The notes: generated by a model from the letters alone, not told the origin. A stretch of 42,786 nucleotides of DNA from Alphaproteobacteria bacterium (GCA_947474565.1 CANJIS010000019.1:1-42786); one strand, 5' to 3'; shown: positions 14,568 through 23,366, numbered from the stretch's first letter. Made by a program: numbers and translations.

Positions 14568-17500
14568 TTAGATTCTGCCTAACAGCGAGATCGTTCCGAC
14601 TTGGGTTGTCGAAGCATTGCTGCCGCGAATCCAGTCGTAATTGAGCCCAATGCTCCAGGTGTCGGTGCCGCCGGAAAGACCGAAGCCCACCAGGACATTG
14701 CCCCGGTCAGGATCGGGTCCAACAACCGTGAAGGTGTTGGCTGGCGCGGAGAGGCCGCCGGTCGAGATGAAGGCCGACTTCAATTTCACGGGCGCGCCGA
14801 TCGTGTCATAGCGGTAGCCCATGCGCGCTTCCGGAGACAGCGTCGCGTCCCACAGATTGAAGCTTGTCTTGGCATCCACGCCCAGGAAGGCGCGCAGCGA
14901 ATTGGCATAATAAGGCGCGACCTGCAGATTGAAGCCATCGCCGCCGTTGGTTTCGGTATAGCCCTCTTCGCGCATGGTCAGGCCGTCCAGGCTGAAATGC
15001 GGGATGATGTCGAAGCCGTTATATTTCAGCGTCACGCCGGTGGTGGCGCCGATCGCACCCAGCAGGCTGGCGCGTTTGCCCTGGGCGACGCGGAGCTGGT
15101 TGCCGATGAGCAATTGGCGGGTGCCCTTCAGATTGCCATAACCGATGTCGAGCTTGGTATCGAGGAAGGCGCGATTGCCGCGCCAGTTGGTATAGCCGGT
15201 GAGCATGTACCAATTGAGCCGGGTTTGGCTGGCGCGCGGCAATGTCTGGTTGATGTCGCTGGAATAGAAAGTCAGCGCGCCGCCATACCAGCCGGTACGC
15301 GACGAGCCCGCATCCATGCCCAGCGAGAAGCCGAAGCCGTGATCCTTGTAGACGGTCAGATCATTCTCACCGTCATAGGCGCCCTGATTGCGGACCATGC
15401 CGGAGAATTCCTGGCCCCACAGCGTCAACTCGCCGGACTGATTGCCGTACGAGCGCAGCAAACGCTGGCGGGCGGCGACCGGGCCGGTGGCCTGGTCGGT
15501 GATCAGGATCGCCACCTGGCGCGCCCCGCCCGAAACATCCGGTGCGAATTGCGAAAAGATGCGCTGCGATTTTTGCTGGGACGCGGCGATGTTGATGCCG
15601 CTGGGGATGCCCGAATTGCCGTTATAGACGGTGAGGCCCGAGGCAATCGCGGCGCCCAGCGTGGAATCGTTGCCCAACGCGGCGACGGTGTAGGGGAACA
15701 GCTTCAGCGCCGAGCCCGAAAGGTTGAGGCCGGCGGTGCCATCGGCGTTGGTGGCGCCGGTGGAACGCGGGATCAGGGTCAAGGTCAGGGCCGTGCCGCT
15801 GTTGCGCAGCGGCGCACCGCCCGAATAACCCGTCTCGGAGGGCGATTCAAACAGGAACGGAATGGCCAGAGACAGCGCACTGTTCTGATCGGTCAAGCCG
15901 GCATCAACGACCGTGGGCGCGCTGATCAGGGTGATGGTCTGGGCGGTGGGCTTGGCCGCGCTGGGCGCGGAAATGAAGCTGCCGAATTGCAGGCCGATCA
16001 CGGCGGAGGAGGAAATGACGGCTTCGCGTGACGCCCTGATTACCGGCAGGCTGTTGGACGTGGTCTGGGAAATGGAAAGTCCCAGCACACCGCCATTGAT
16101 GTGAACATCCCTGGCGTTGAGCGAACCGGTGCCCTGATTGTTGGCGATAAAGAGCTGGCCGTTATTGTCCACTTCGACATCCAGCCCGCCCGGCGTCGAC
16201 AGGATGGCGGCGTTGACATAGCCATAGGAGCCGACATGCAATTGGTTGCCGACGCCGGCGCCGAAGCTGATCAGCGTAGGATCAGCGGTGGGCGCAAGAC
16301 CGGAGACGCTCGAGGTGACCACGCCGGACACGGTGGCGTAATTGCCGGGCGTGTTGGTAACGGCGGTGCCGCCATTGGCGGTGGTGATGGTGGTGTTGGC
16401 GTTGCCGGTGTGATCGTTAAACCCGACGCCGGTATTGCCGACATTCAGCTGATTGCCGTTGCCGCCGGCGTTGAAAAACAGATCGCCCTGGATCTTTCCG
16501 CTATTGTTGATGGTGGTGCGGCCATTGGTGCCGGCGGACAGGTCAATGGACTTGGCCGTGTTGCTGACCACCGCGCCCGAGGCAGGGTTCTGCGCCGTGA
16601 TTTGCGCCATAATGCTGCCGGCATTGTTGATGGTCTTGACGCCGCCCGAGGCATCGATGATGGCGGTCGAAGACTGGACAAAGGGCGCTGAACTGGTGGC
16701 CAGCGCCGCGGTCGGCGCCGTGGTGGTGGAGGCGACCTGGGCTGCGATGCTGGCGCGGGGCAGCACGGTGATTTCCGGCACAGTGGCATTGGCCAGAATG
16801 CTGAGCGCCGTGGCGGCGCCGCCGCCCGGGCCGCTGACGATGGCATTGATGGTGCCGGCGGTGAAGTTGGCGGACGACGCCGCCTGGCTGGAAACCACGA
16901 TCTTGGGAATGGTGGCGTAACTGCCGACGATGAAGCCGGTGGCCGAGGTGGCGGAATTGGTGTTCACCGAGGTGGCGGTGGTCGCTTGAATGATGCCCGT
17001 GTTGAGCAGGCCGCCCGCGATCTTGGTGTCGTAGAACGCCGAAGCGCCGTTGATCACCAGGCCCAGCACGCTTTCATTGTTGTTCAGCGGCCTTGTGGTG
17101 ATCTGGCCACGGTTGATGAAGCCATATTTGCCGCCATCCACCTGATCGACACTGGTGGGCACAAGGCCAAAAACGAGCGGCCCGGGAATGACGCTGGTTG
17201 CCGTGGTCAGATTGGCCGAAGGATCGACCACCATGACGGGCTGGACGCCGTTGCCGGTAATGGTGCCGGCAGGCGTGGAGGTGTTCGCGGTGGCCGGACC
17301 GTTATTGAGGAAACCGCCGGCGAGAGAGCCACCGATGACCAGGGCGACGCCGCCTTCATTGTTGCCGCCGGCGGACTTGATGACGGTGGTGCCGGTGGAA
17401 CTGATGGCACCGGCATTCACAAAGGCGCCGACATTGCCCAGAGCAGCGCCGCCTGCGATGGGGCTGCTGGTGCCGCAGGTATAGCTCAAGCTCGCAATGT

Positions 17501-18227
17501 CCTGGCAGGGCGTCAGGCTGCCCAGCAGCACCAGGCCGCGGGCGGCATTGCCGATGCTGGTAACGGCCGCTCGGGTGTCGAATACCAGGTTGCCCTGGAT
17601 ATTGCCGTCCAGTTCGACGGCGGTATTGCCGCTGGATTTGTCGCCCACAATGACCGTGGGCTGCAGCGCGACGGGTCCGCCAATGGTGAAGTTGCCATTG
17701 ATCGTCGTGCCCCGCTGCAGAAGAATCCCGTAGCTACCATCGCCTTTGACGCCGATGGAGGAAAAAAGATTGCCCTGGACACTCTGTCTGCTGCCCGTCT
17801 GGGCAACCGTGGTCAGCTCGGTCAACAGAACCGGGGCATTGAAGGTGTGCCCGCCGATGAAGCCCAGGCCGACCTTGTTGGAGCCGGCGCCCATCACGTC
17901 CAGCGTACCGATGCTGTAGATGCCGATATTGTTGGTGATATCGCCGGCGGTGGTATCGACCAGAATGCCGGAACCTGCGGAGGTGCCCAGATTGTTGATC
18001 GCGCCCGTCAGGGCCACGAAGTTATTGGAATTGAGGATAACGGCGGGCGAGGCGGTTTTGACCGAGACAACGCCGCCCTGTTCAATGGTGATGTTGCCCG
18101 CGCCGCTGGTGGCAAGCGCGCCGCTGGTGGTGCCTTGGGAGATTGTGGTGTCGGCCCGCACGCCGGAAGCAAAGCCGGCCACAAGCGCGGCCATTGCGGC
18201 GGAAAGCATCAAACGCTGCTTGTTCAA
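14568..18227 (-). CDS. Large autotransporter (type Va secretion) outer-membrane protein
   Basis: The protein has about 1,219 residues. I place the start at TTG 18227, behind AAGGA, because it gives a clean signal peptide (MNKQRLMLSAAMAALVAGFASGVRA); an in-frame ATG at 18281 would add 18 residues. The passenger (to about residue 920) is rich in Gly, Ser, Thr, Asn and Ala, with repeated INNAGSI-, GFINRGQI- and GLLNTGII-like strands typical of a right-handed beta-helix. The last 270-300 residues (from about LWGQEFSGMV) match an autotransporter beta-barrel with alternating aromatic strands (GFGFSLGMDAG, WYMLTGYTNW, FLDTKLDIGYG, EARMGYRYD, WSIGLNYDWI). The C-terminus is LLGRI instead of the usual aromatic Phe/Trp recognised by BAM. 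A surface adhesin or biofilm role is possible but unproven. Confidence 0.85.
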   Translation of the reverse strand: MNKQRLMLSAAMAALVAGFASGVRADTTISQGTTSGALATSGAGNITIEQGGVVSVKTASPAVILNSNNFVALTGAINNLGTSAGSGILVDTTAGDITNNIGIYSIGTLDVMGAGSNKVGLGFIGGHTFNAPVLLTELTTVAQTGSRQSVQGNLFSSIGVKGDGSYGILLQRGTTINGNFTIGGPVALQPTVIVGDKSSGNTAVELDGNIQGNLVFDTRAAVTSIGNAARGLVLLGSLTPCQDIASLSYTCGTSSPIAGGAALGNVGAFVNAGAISSTGTTVIKSAGGNNEGGVALVIGGSLAGGFLNNGPATANTSTPAGTITGNGVQPVMVVDPSANLTTATSVIPGPLVFGLVPTSVDQVDGGKYGFINRGQITTRPLNNNESVLGLVINGASAFYDTKIAGGLLNTGIIQATTATSVNTNSATSATGFIVGSYATIPKIVVSSQAASSANFTAGTINAIVSGPGGGAATALSILANATVPEITVLPRASIAAQVASTTTAPTAALATSSAPFVQSSTAIIDASGGVKTINNAGSIMAQITAQNPASGAVVSNTAKSIDLSAGTNGRTTINNSGKIQGDLFFNAGGNGNQLNVGNTGVGFNDHTGNANTTITTANGGTAVTNTPGNYATVSGVVTSSVSGLAPTADPTLISFGAGVGNQLHVGSYGYVNAAILSTPGGLDVEVDNNGQLFIANNQGTGSLNARDVHINGGVLGLSISQTTSNSLPVIRASREAVISSSAVIGLQFGSFISAPSAAKPTAQTITLISAPTVVDAGLTDQNSALSLAIPFLFESPSETGYSGGAPLRNSGTALTLTLIPRSTGATNADGTAGLNLSGSALKLFPYTVAALGNDSTLGAAIASGLTVYNGNSGIPSGINIAASQQKSQRIFSQFAPDVSGGARQVAILITDQATGPVAARQRLLRSYGNQSGELTLWGQEFSGMVRNQGAYDGENDLTVYKDHGFGFSLGMDAGSSRTGWYGGALTFYSSDINQTLPRASQTRLNWYMLTGYTNWRGNRAFLDTKLDIGYGNLKGTRQLLIGNQLRVAQGKRASLLGAIGATTGVTLKYNGFDIIPHFSLDGLTMREEGYTETNGGDGFNLQVAPYYANSLRAFLGVDAKTSFNLWDATLSPEARMGYRYDTIGAPVKLKSAFISTGGLSAPANTFTVVGPDPDRGNVLVGFGLSGGTDTWSIGLNYDWIRGSNASTTQVGTISLLGRI

Positions 18228-18511
18228 AGTAGTCCGATCCTTTTTGTGCCGGCCAAAGGGGCGGCGGTTGGCGCCCCACATCTGGCTGCCGCCCTGTCAG
18301 GCCCTTCCAGGCCTTCCGAGGTGATTTTTAAGCAATCCGTTCGATCCTCGAGGTTGTCAGCTACCGGCCGGCCCGGGTCACTCCTCCAGAGCCCCCTTTG
18401 TTACCCACTAAAAGCCCCGGTTCAACACCAAATTTTCGCGCTTTAATCAGGTGTTAGCCCCGGCTGGACCAATATCGGGGGTGAAAAATCCTTAACGGGG
18501 CACGTTTTGCC

Positions 18512-19750
18512 ATGACCCAGGCCCGGCATACCGGTTTTGCCCGCCTGACCCAGAAAGAGGTCAGTCAGGCCGTCGCCCGGCATGAAATGCTCTATTCCGG
18601 CCGTGTCGGCGGGGCCCGGGCATCTTTCGCTTTCTGTGACCTGTCGGGGACGGACCTGTCCGGCCGCAACCTGGCGGACGCCGATTTCACCGGCGCGGTG
18701 ATGGAAGAATGCAATATGGCGGGGACGCGGCTGGATTCCGCCAGTTTCTTCGGCACCGACCTGCGCCGCTCCAATCTTGCCCGCGCCAGCATGCGGCGTG
18801 CCGATTTGCGGGGCGCCAGCTTGCGCGGCGCCAATCTGATCGGAGCCGATCTCTATGAAGCCGATTTGCGCGAAGGCGCCATCGCCGAAAAAGAACGCTC
18901 GGGCAATCTGCGCCTGATGCAGCATGACATTGGCGGCGCCGAACTGCCCGCCGCCATGCTCAATTCCGCCAATCTGGAGCGCGCCAAAATGACCGGCGCG
19001 ATGGCGGTGCAAGCCGATTTCACCGACGCCATCATGAAGGGTTGCCGGCTGACACGGGCCAATCTGCGCCAGGCCAATTTGCGCGGCGCCGATCTGGAGA
19101 ACGCCGATCTCAGCGGTTGCAATCTCAGCGGCGCAGATCTGGCCACCACCCATGGCGCCGACCTCTCCAAGACCCTGATGGAACAAGTCGAGCCCGATCC
19201 CGCCGAAACCAAGCGGGTCGAGGATTTGCTGGAAGCCCATTCCCGCTGGGCCGAAAGCGACGGCCGCGAAGGCGCACCGGCCGATCTTTCCGGCCTGGAT
19301 CTGCGCCGTGTGTCGCGGCTTTCCCATCGCCGCCTGACGGCGCTGATCGCGCCGGGCGCAATTCTGTACGGCGTGGACCTGCAAGGCGCTTCGCTTCAAG
19401 GCAGCAACCTGGCCGGCGCGGACCTGCGTTCGGCCAAGCTGGGCGGCGCCGATCTGCGCGGCGTGAATTTTTCAGGCGCCAAGCTCAATCATGCCGATCT
19501 GCATGACACCAAGCTGGGGCCGTTAATGATTTCGGATTCCCGCCTTCTGCCGGCGCGGCTGGACAATGCCGAAGCGCGTTATGCCGATTTTCGCGGCGCC
19601 GACCTGCGCCGCGTACGCATCAATGGCAGCGATCTGGCCTATGCCAATCTCAGCGATGCCGATCTGCGCGAAGTCGACATGACGGGTGTGGATGTCACCG
19701 GCACCAAGCTGCCGATGCAGTTCGCCGAAACGGGTCAAATAACCGCTTAA
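18512..19750 (+). CDS. Pentapeptide-repeat protein
   Basis: The 412-residue protein consists mostly of A(D/N)Lxx pentapeptide repeats forming a right-handed quadrilateral beta-helix. Two repeat blocks (about residues 38-225 and 285-400) with runs such as TDLSGRNLADADF, ADLRGASLRGANLIGADL and ANLRQANLRGADLENADL flank a non-repeat linker (about 230-285, LMEQVEPDPAETKRVEDLLEAHSRWAE). No signal peptide or membrane segment is seen, so it should be cytoplasmic. The first 35 residues (FARLTQKEVSQAVARHEMLYSGRVGG) are non-repetitive. Pentapeptide proteins range from DNA mimics that protect gyrase to scaffolds, and nothing here assigns a target. The gene is divergent from the autotransporter. Confidence 0.8.
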   Translation: MTQARHTGFARLTQKEVSQAVARHEMLYSGRVGGARASFAFCDLSGTDLSGRNLADADFTGAVMEECNMAGTRLDSASFFGTDLRRSNLARASMRRADLRGASLRGANLIGADLYEADLREGAIAEKERSGNLRLMQHDIGGAELPAAMLNSANLERAKMTGAMAVQADFTDAIMKGCRLTRANLRQANLRGADLENADLSGCNLSGADLATTHGADLSKTLMEQVEPDPAETKRVEDLLEAHSRWAESDGREGAPADLSGLDLRRVSRLSHRRLTALIAPGAILYGVDLQGASLQGSNLAGADLRSAKLGGADLRGVNFSGAKLNHADLHDTKLGPLMISDSRLLPARLDNAEARYADFRGADLRRVRINGSDLAYANLSDADLREVDMTGVDVTGTKLPMQFAETGQITA

Positions 19751-19751
19751 A

Positions 19752-20645
19752 TCAAGCGTTTTCAGGCTGTATGTGCTGGGCCCGCGTTTTGCTGCGGATG
19801 AACTGACCCAGCCGCGCCAGCGAAACCTTGGCTTCATTGCTTTTGGCGTCCATCTGAAACAGGTGGCCCATGCCGTCATAGATTTCCACACTCACGGCGG
19901 TCTGCGCATCGGCGGCGCGGTCACCCAGTTTGGACGCATCATCGCGCAGAATCTCGGCGGCGCCGGCATGCACCATGACGGGCGGAAATTCCTTGAGGTT
20001 GGCGAAGGCCGGCGAGCAATAGGCGTCCGACGGATTGGACTTGCGCAAGTAATGCCGCGCGCATTGAAACAGAATCTCCCAATGCAGCGCCGGGTCGCTT
20101 TTCTGATTCTGCAGCATGGACCAGCCGGACAGCGACAGGTCGGCCCAGGGCGACATGGCGACAACGCCCGCCGGCATGGCCAGGCCGGCATTGCGGATTG
20201 CCAGCGCCACCGCAAAGGCCAGGCCGCCGCCCGAGCCGTCACCCGCCAGAATGATGCCGGACGGATCCTGGCCGGTGGCGAGCAAGCCGCGATAGGCATC
20301 AATGCCGTCGCGCACGGCGGCGGGATAAACGCATTCGGGCGCCAGGCGATAGCGCACCGCGAAGGCTTCGGCCTCTCCCGCTTCCACCAGCTTTCCGATC
20401 AGGGGACGGTGGCTTTCCGGCGAGCCGGCGATATAGCCGCCGCCATGGAAATAGAGCAGCACCCGGCCGGGTTGGGCGCGTGGATGGCGGGTCCATTCGC
20501 CCGGAATGGGGCCAAGCTGGCCGGGGATGAATTCCAGGCCGGCCGCGGGCTCTCCGAACCGGGCGAACAGGGCGGCAAAATGCGCGCGCAGTTGCCCGAT
20601 ATCGCTGGGCGCGGCGCCGGAGGATGGACGGGTCCACAAAGCCAT
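19752..20645 (-). CDS. Alpha/beta hydrolase (hormone-sensitive-lipase-like esterase)
   Basis: The protein is about 297 residues from ATG 20645 (MALWTRPSSGAAP). The HSL-family oxyanion motif HGGGYIAG (about residue 75) is followed by the nucleophile elbow GDGSGGG (Ser at about 155; most relatives have GDSAGG), then MVHAGAAEILRDDA with the acid residue and YDGMGHLFQM with the catalytic His. Such enzymes hydrolyse short-chain esters or amides; the substrate is unknown. An N-terminal alpha-helical cap (IGQLRAHFAALFARFG) fits the family. The gene is convergent with the pentapeptide-repeat gene, one base separating the stop codons, and lies downstream of hsp20 but beyond that gene's terminator, so it has its own promoter. 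Confidence 0.85.
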   Translation of the reverse strand: MALWTRPSSGAAPSDIGQLRAHFAALFARFGEPAAGLEFIPGQLGPIPGEWTRHPRAQPGRVLLYFHGGGYIAGSPESHRPLIGKLVEAGEAEAFAVRYRLAPECVYPAAVRDGIDAYRGLLATGQDPSGIILAGDGSGGGLAFAVALAIRNAGLAMPAGVVAMSPWADLSLSGWSMLQNQKSDPALHWEILFQCARHYLRKSNPSDAYCSPAFANLKEFPPVMVHAGAAEILRDDASKLGDRAADAQTAVSVEIYDGMGHLFQMDAKSNEAKVSLARLGQFIRSKTRAQHIQPENA

Positions 20646-20695
20646 GGGAGTGCCGAACCGTTTCGCGGGAAACAGTAACACCAAGCCCAGAAAGC

Positions 20696-20725
20696 AAAAA
20701 GGCGGGGCGCCACCGGCGCCCCGCC
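20696..20725 (-). terminator. Intrinsic terminator of hsp20
   Basis: On the minus strand GGCGGGGCGCC and GGCGCCCCGCC form an 11-bp GC stem (20701-20725) followed by TTTTT (20696-20700), 26 bases after the hsp20 stop codon. Confidence 0.9.
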
Positions 20726-20750
20726 CTGCTTTGACTTTATGCGCCGATGG

Positions 20751-21209
20751 TTAAGCGGCGGCCCTCTGCGAAGGCGTCTGTGCGCCCTGAATGGTCTTCA
20801 GGTCGGGTGCGCCAATGACGATCTTGCGGGGCTTTTTCTCGTCCGGCACGACACGCTCCAGATCGACATGGAGCAGGCCATTTTCCAGGCGCGCGCCCTT
20901 CACTTCGACATGCTCGGCAAGCTGGAATTGGCGCTGAAAGGCGCGGCCGGCAATGCCCTGGTGCAGATAGGAGGGCGTGGGCGAGGGGTCGCGCTTGCCT
21001 TCGACGGTGAGGACGCCGTCGCGGACCTCGATTTCGAGATCCTTCTCGGCAAAGCCGGCGACGGCGAGGCTTACGCGGTAATGGTTCTCGTCACTGCGCT
21101 CGATATTGTAGGGCGGATAGCCCGGTGCGCCTTCGGCTTGATCGAGCAGATCAAGCAGACGGTCAAAGCCGACGGTGGTGCGGAAGAAAGGGGAATAGTC
21201 CAAACGCAT
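20751..21209 (-). CDS. Hsp20 family small heat-shock protein
   Basis: The 152-residue protein starts at ATG 21209 behind AGGAGG. The N-terminus MRLDYSPFFRTTVGFDRLLDLLD is typical of IbpA-type (class A) alphaproteobacterial small heat-shock proteins. An alpha-crystallin domain follows (about residues 35-130): YPPYNIERSDENHYRVSLAVAGF, LEIEVRDGVLTVEG, YLHQGIAGRAFQRQFQLAEHVEV and the A-x-x-x-n-GLL motif as ARLENGLLHVDLER. It acts as an ATP-independent holdase in the cytoplasm that keeps denatured proteins soluble. Regulation is visible in the sequence: an RpoH-type promoter at 21274-21301 and a leader that could fold as a ROSE-like RNA thermometer. It is a single-gene unit closed by a strong terminator. 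Confidence 0.93.
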   Translation of the reverse strand: MRLDYSPFFRTTVGFDRLLDLLDQAEGAPGYPPYNIERSDENHYRVSLAVAGFAEKDLEIEVRDGVLTVEGKRDPSPTPSYLHQGIAGRAFQRQFQLAEHVEVKGARLENGLLHVDLERVVPDEKKPRKIVIGAPDLKTIQGAQTPSQRAAA

Positions 21210-21214
21210 GATTA

Positions 21215-21266
21215 CAACCTCCTGGAAGCGTTGAGTACGAGTTCCGGTGCAACTTGCCCCCGGAAC
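21215..21266 (-). promoter_or_regulatory. ROSE-like RNA thermometer in the hsp20 5' leader
   Basis: The leader can form two hairpins. The first is perfect (21241-21247 with 21260-21266, GTTCCGG/CCGGAAC). The second (21215-21233) pairs CAAC-(G)-CT with AGGTTG, hiding part of the AGGAGG ribosome binding site and leaving one G unpaired. A YGCU segment facing the Shine-Dalgarno sequence with an irregular G is the hallmark of ROSE thermometers that control many alphaproteobacterial small heat-shock genes. The fold is short and was drawn by eye. Confidence 0.5.
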
Positions 21267-21273
21267 AGCCTCT

Positions 21274-21301
21274 AGATAGGAGCCAAAAAAGTCCCTTCAA
21301 G
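21274..21301 (-). promoter_or_regulatory. RpoH (sigma-32) promoter of hsp20
   Basis: On the minus strand CTTG, 17 bases, then CCTATCT matches the alphaproteobacterial RpoH consensus CTTG-N17-CYTATNT at every defined position. The -35 element overlaps the last codons of the upstream gene (stop at 21297). Transcription would start near 21267, just before the leader hairpins. Confidence 0.8.
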
Positions 21302-21686
21302 CCTCTTGAAAAACGCCGAAATTCACCCAGGCCAGCACCCAGAACAGGGCCATGGCGCCATAGATAACCAGGTCCATGGCGCGGGGGCTGAGCGCCACCC
21401 CGGTCCGGCTTTTGATCAGGGTGCGAAGCCAGGCACCCTCTTCCGGATTGCGCTCGGGCGCGCGCCAGCTGCGATAGCGCAGCCAGTTTTCCAGATTGTT
21501 GAGAATGCAGGCATCGTTGTTGAGTTTCCAATGCAGCACCACGGCTGGAATGAAAAACAGATAGAAAATGAGAAAGCCGCGCCCGGGCAAAAGCCAGCCC
21601 AGCACGATCAGCGCCAACATCGCCAGATGCAGGTAAAAGCAGAAACTGCCGAGCGGATCGCGCCCCTGTGTGGTCTGGCCGGTCAT
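21297..21686 (-). CDS. Small membrane protein of unknown function
   Basis: The protein is about 129 residues from ATG 21686 (MTGQTTQGRDPLGSFCFYLHL). It has hydrophobic segments at about residues 12-30 and 34-50 and another near the C-terminus (about 106-124, LVIYGAMALFWVLAWVNFGVF), so it likely spans the inner membrane two to three times. Between them is a polar stretch with LNNDACILNNLENWLRYRSWRAPERNPEEG. The WKLNNDAC-LNNLE pattern suggests a conserved motif in an uncharacterised family; I do not recognise a named function. Its upstream end faces the divergent lysophospholipase-like gene 35 bases away, and the hsp20 promoter lies in its last codons. Confidence 0.65.
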   Translation of the reverse strand: MTGQTTQGRDPLGSFCFYLHLAMLALIVLGWLLPGRGFLIFYLFFIPAVVLHWKLNNDACILNNLENWLRYRSWRAPERNPEEGAWLRTLIKSRTGVALSPRAMDLVIYGAMALFWVLAWVNFGVFQEA

Positions 21687-21721
21687 GGAGACAAGTCTGT
21701 CCCCTTCCCCGCCGCGCTTCA

Positions 21722-22672
21722 ATGCGCTTTGTTCAGGCCATGATTCCGGCACGCGATTGTTTTGAGCCCGAAGGACTGGAGATCGACGGCACGCGCCTGC
21801 GGGTTGCCCGGTTCACGGCCGATCCGGCGCGCGCGCCCCGCGGGCTTTGCGTGCTGCTGAATGGTCAGACCGAGTTCATCGAGAAATATTTCGAAGTGAT
21901 CGACGAATTGCGCGGCCGCGGCTTCGGCGTAGCGGCGATGGATTGGCGCGGCCAGGGCGGCTCAGGCCGATTGGTCGCTTCACGCCCGCTGGCCGTGCAT
22001 ATCGAAGACTTCGCGCAGTATGACGCCGATCTCAGCGCCTTCATGGACCGCTTCGTGGCGCCCCTGCTTGGAAACGGGCAGCGCCCGATCGCCGTGGCGC
22101 ATTCCATGGGCGGCCACATTCTTCTCAACTACCTCAACCGAAATCCCGAACGGTTCGCCGCCACAGCCTTCAGCGCACCCATGGTGAAATTCTCCACCCG
22201 GCAGCAGCCGCAATGGCTGGTGCATATGGTGACAGCCGTCATGATGCTGGCGGGCCGGTCCAGGGATTTTGTCTGGGGCATTGCCGTGCGCGATCCGCTG
22301 ACCATGACGTTCGAGCGCCAGATCGTGACGTCCGATCCTGCCCGCTTTCAGCGCGCCAAGGATTTTCTGATGCGCCATCCCGATCTTCGGAGCGCAGGCC
22401 CGACCTGGGGCTGGGTTGCAGCAGCCTATAAGGCATCGGCGCGGTTCGTGGGGCCAGGCTTTGCCGAGAAAATTTCAACCCCGGCGCTGATCATGGCCGC
22501 AGGCCGCGACCGTGTGGTGATCAGTAAAGCCGCCAAAAATTTCACGCAGCGCATGCCGGCCAGCATTTATCACCGGATCGAAGGCGCGGAGCATGAAATT
22601 CTGATGGAGCGCGATGTCTTCCGTGAGGAATTCTGGCAAGCGTTCGATGCCCTCATGGCCAAACACGTATAA
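21722..22672 (+). CDS. Alpha/beta hydrolase, lysophospholipase/monoacylglycerol lipase-like
   Basis: The 316-residue protein starts at ATG 21722 (ATG 21740 is possible) and has the serine-lipase layout of PldB-like enzymes. The early strand CVLLNGQTEFIEKYFEVIDELRGRGFGVAAMDWRGQGGSGR carries the acyl-binding loop and DWRGQG. The nucleophile elbow is AVAHSMGGHI, the acid lies in ALIMAAGRDRVV and the catalytic His in IEGAEHEIL. No signal peptide is seen, so it is probably cytoplasmic or peripheral. Such enzymes remove acyl chains from lysophospholipids or monoacylglycerols; the substrate is unknown. The stop codon overlaps the T tract of the terminator used by the convergent gene. Confidence 0.87.
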   Translation: MRFVQAMIPARDCFEPEGLEIDGTRLRVARFTADPARAPRGLCVLLNGQTEFIEKYFEVIDELRGRGFGVAAMDWRGQGGSGRLVASRPLAVHIEDFAQYDADLSAFMDRFVAPLLGNGQRPIAVAHSMGGHILLNYLNRNPERFAATAFSAPMVKFSTRQQPQWLVHMVTAVMMLAGRSRDFVWGIAVRDPLTMTFERQIVTSDPARFQRAKDFLMRHPDLRSAGPTWGWVAAAYKASARFVGPGFAEKISTPALIMAAGRDRVVISKAAKNFTQRMPASIYHRIEGAEHEILMERDVFREEFWQAFDALMAKHV

Positions 22673-22699
22673 AAAAGCCCCGGCGTCACCGCCGGAGCT
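22671..22699 (-). terminator. Intrinsic terminator of the frameshifted gene
   Basis: On the minus strand the arms AGCTCCGGCG and CGCCGGGGCT (22676-22699) pair around GTGA with one T-G pair, and T residues follow at 22671-22676. It lies 17 bases after the stop at 22717 and abuts the convergent lysophospholipase gene. Confidence 0.8.
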
Positions 22700-22716
22700 T
22701 CTATCAACAGTCTCGA

Positions 22717-23366
22717 TTACTGAAGCGGCGGCATCTGGGCCACGGAAGCAGTAGGCTCCGACGGCGCGGTGATAGCAGGCGCGGTGACAGGCTGCTTCAA
22801 CGCAACCGTCGGCCCAGCAGTTACAGCAGGCGCTTCCGCAAGCTGCACCGAAGAACCTTCCTTCTGCGCCGGCGAGACATTGTCCATGGTGAAGGTCATG
22901 GGCGCGTCAATCGCCACGTTGTCGGTGGGACCAATGCCGATACCGGGCGTCACCGCTTTGGCGGTCTGCACCGGCGCTGCAGCCGGAGCTTCAACAGCAG
23001 CGCTTTGCACCGGCTCGGGCGCCGGCAAGGCTTCCGGCGCAGGCGCCGGCTCACTGGCCGCCAGCTTGGGTGCTGGCGCGGTTTTCATCGCCACCGCCTT
23101 GGCGGCGACATGATTGGTGGTGACGGACTGATAGGCATAAAGGCCACCGCCAGCACCGCGACCACCGCCGCGCCGATCAGTTTGGGAAGATTGGTGGTTT
23201 CTTCATCGTCCTGCGCCGTGGTGTGGATGGGCCGTATCGAAGACGAATCGTCTTGGTCGAACCTTTGCTCGATGACAGCCTCGCTCATCACACCTTGTGA
23301 AATTTCCGCAGGTGTCGGCTCAGCCAGGCTGTTGTTGACGTTCGGGTTGAAACTGAAGTCGCGCAT
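22717..23366 (-). pseudogene. Frameshifted single-span membrane protein with Pro/Ala-rich periplasmic domain
   Basis: One gene appears split between two frames. The 5' part starts at ATG 23366, behind a perfect AGGAGG, as MRDFSFNPNVNNSLAEPTPAE and runs into LPKLIGAAVVAVL, the start of a membrane helix, then shifts into non-helical SPSPPIMSPPRRWR and stops at 23085. The other frame over the same bases reads GGLYAYQSVTTNHVAAKAVAM, a natural end to that helix. It continues without interruption through a Pro/Ala-rich domain (APAPEALPAPEPV ... TPGIGIGPTDNVAIDAPMTFTMD) to 22717, directly before a good terminator. The frame change falls between about 23141 and 23175 and equals loss of one base. It may be a real mutation, a sequencing error in GC-rich DNA, or recoding. 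The function is unknown. Confidence 0.65.

Noticed and set aside
16986-18446. 486-codon plus-strand open frame
   Set aside because: Antisense to the autotransporter passenger and running past its start; no family features.
20751-22672. hsp20 and the lysophospholipase-like gene as parts of a mobile element
   Set aside because: No transposase, integrase, terminal repeats or target duplications were seen around them.
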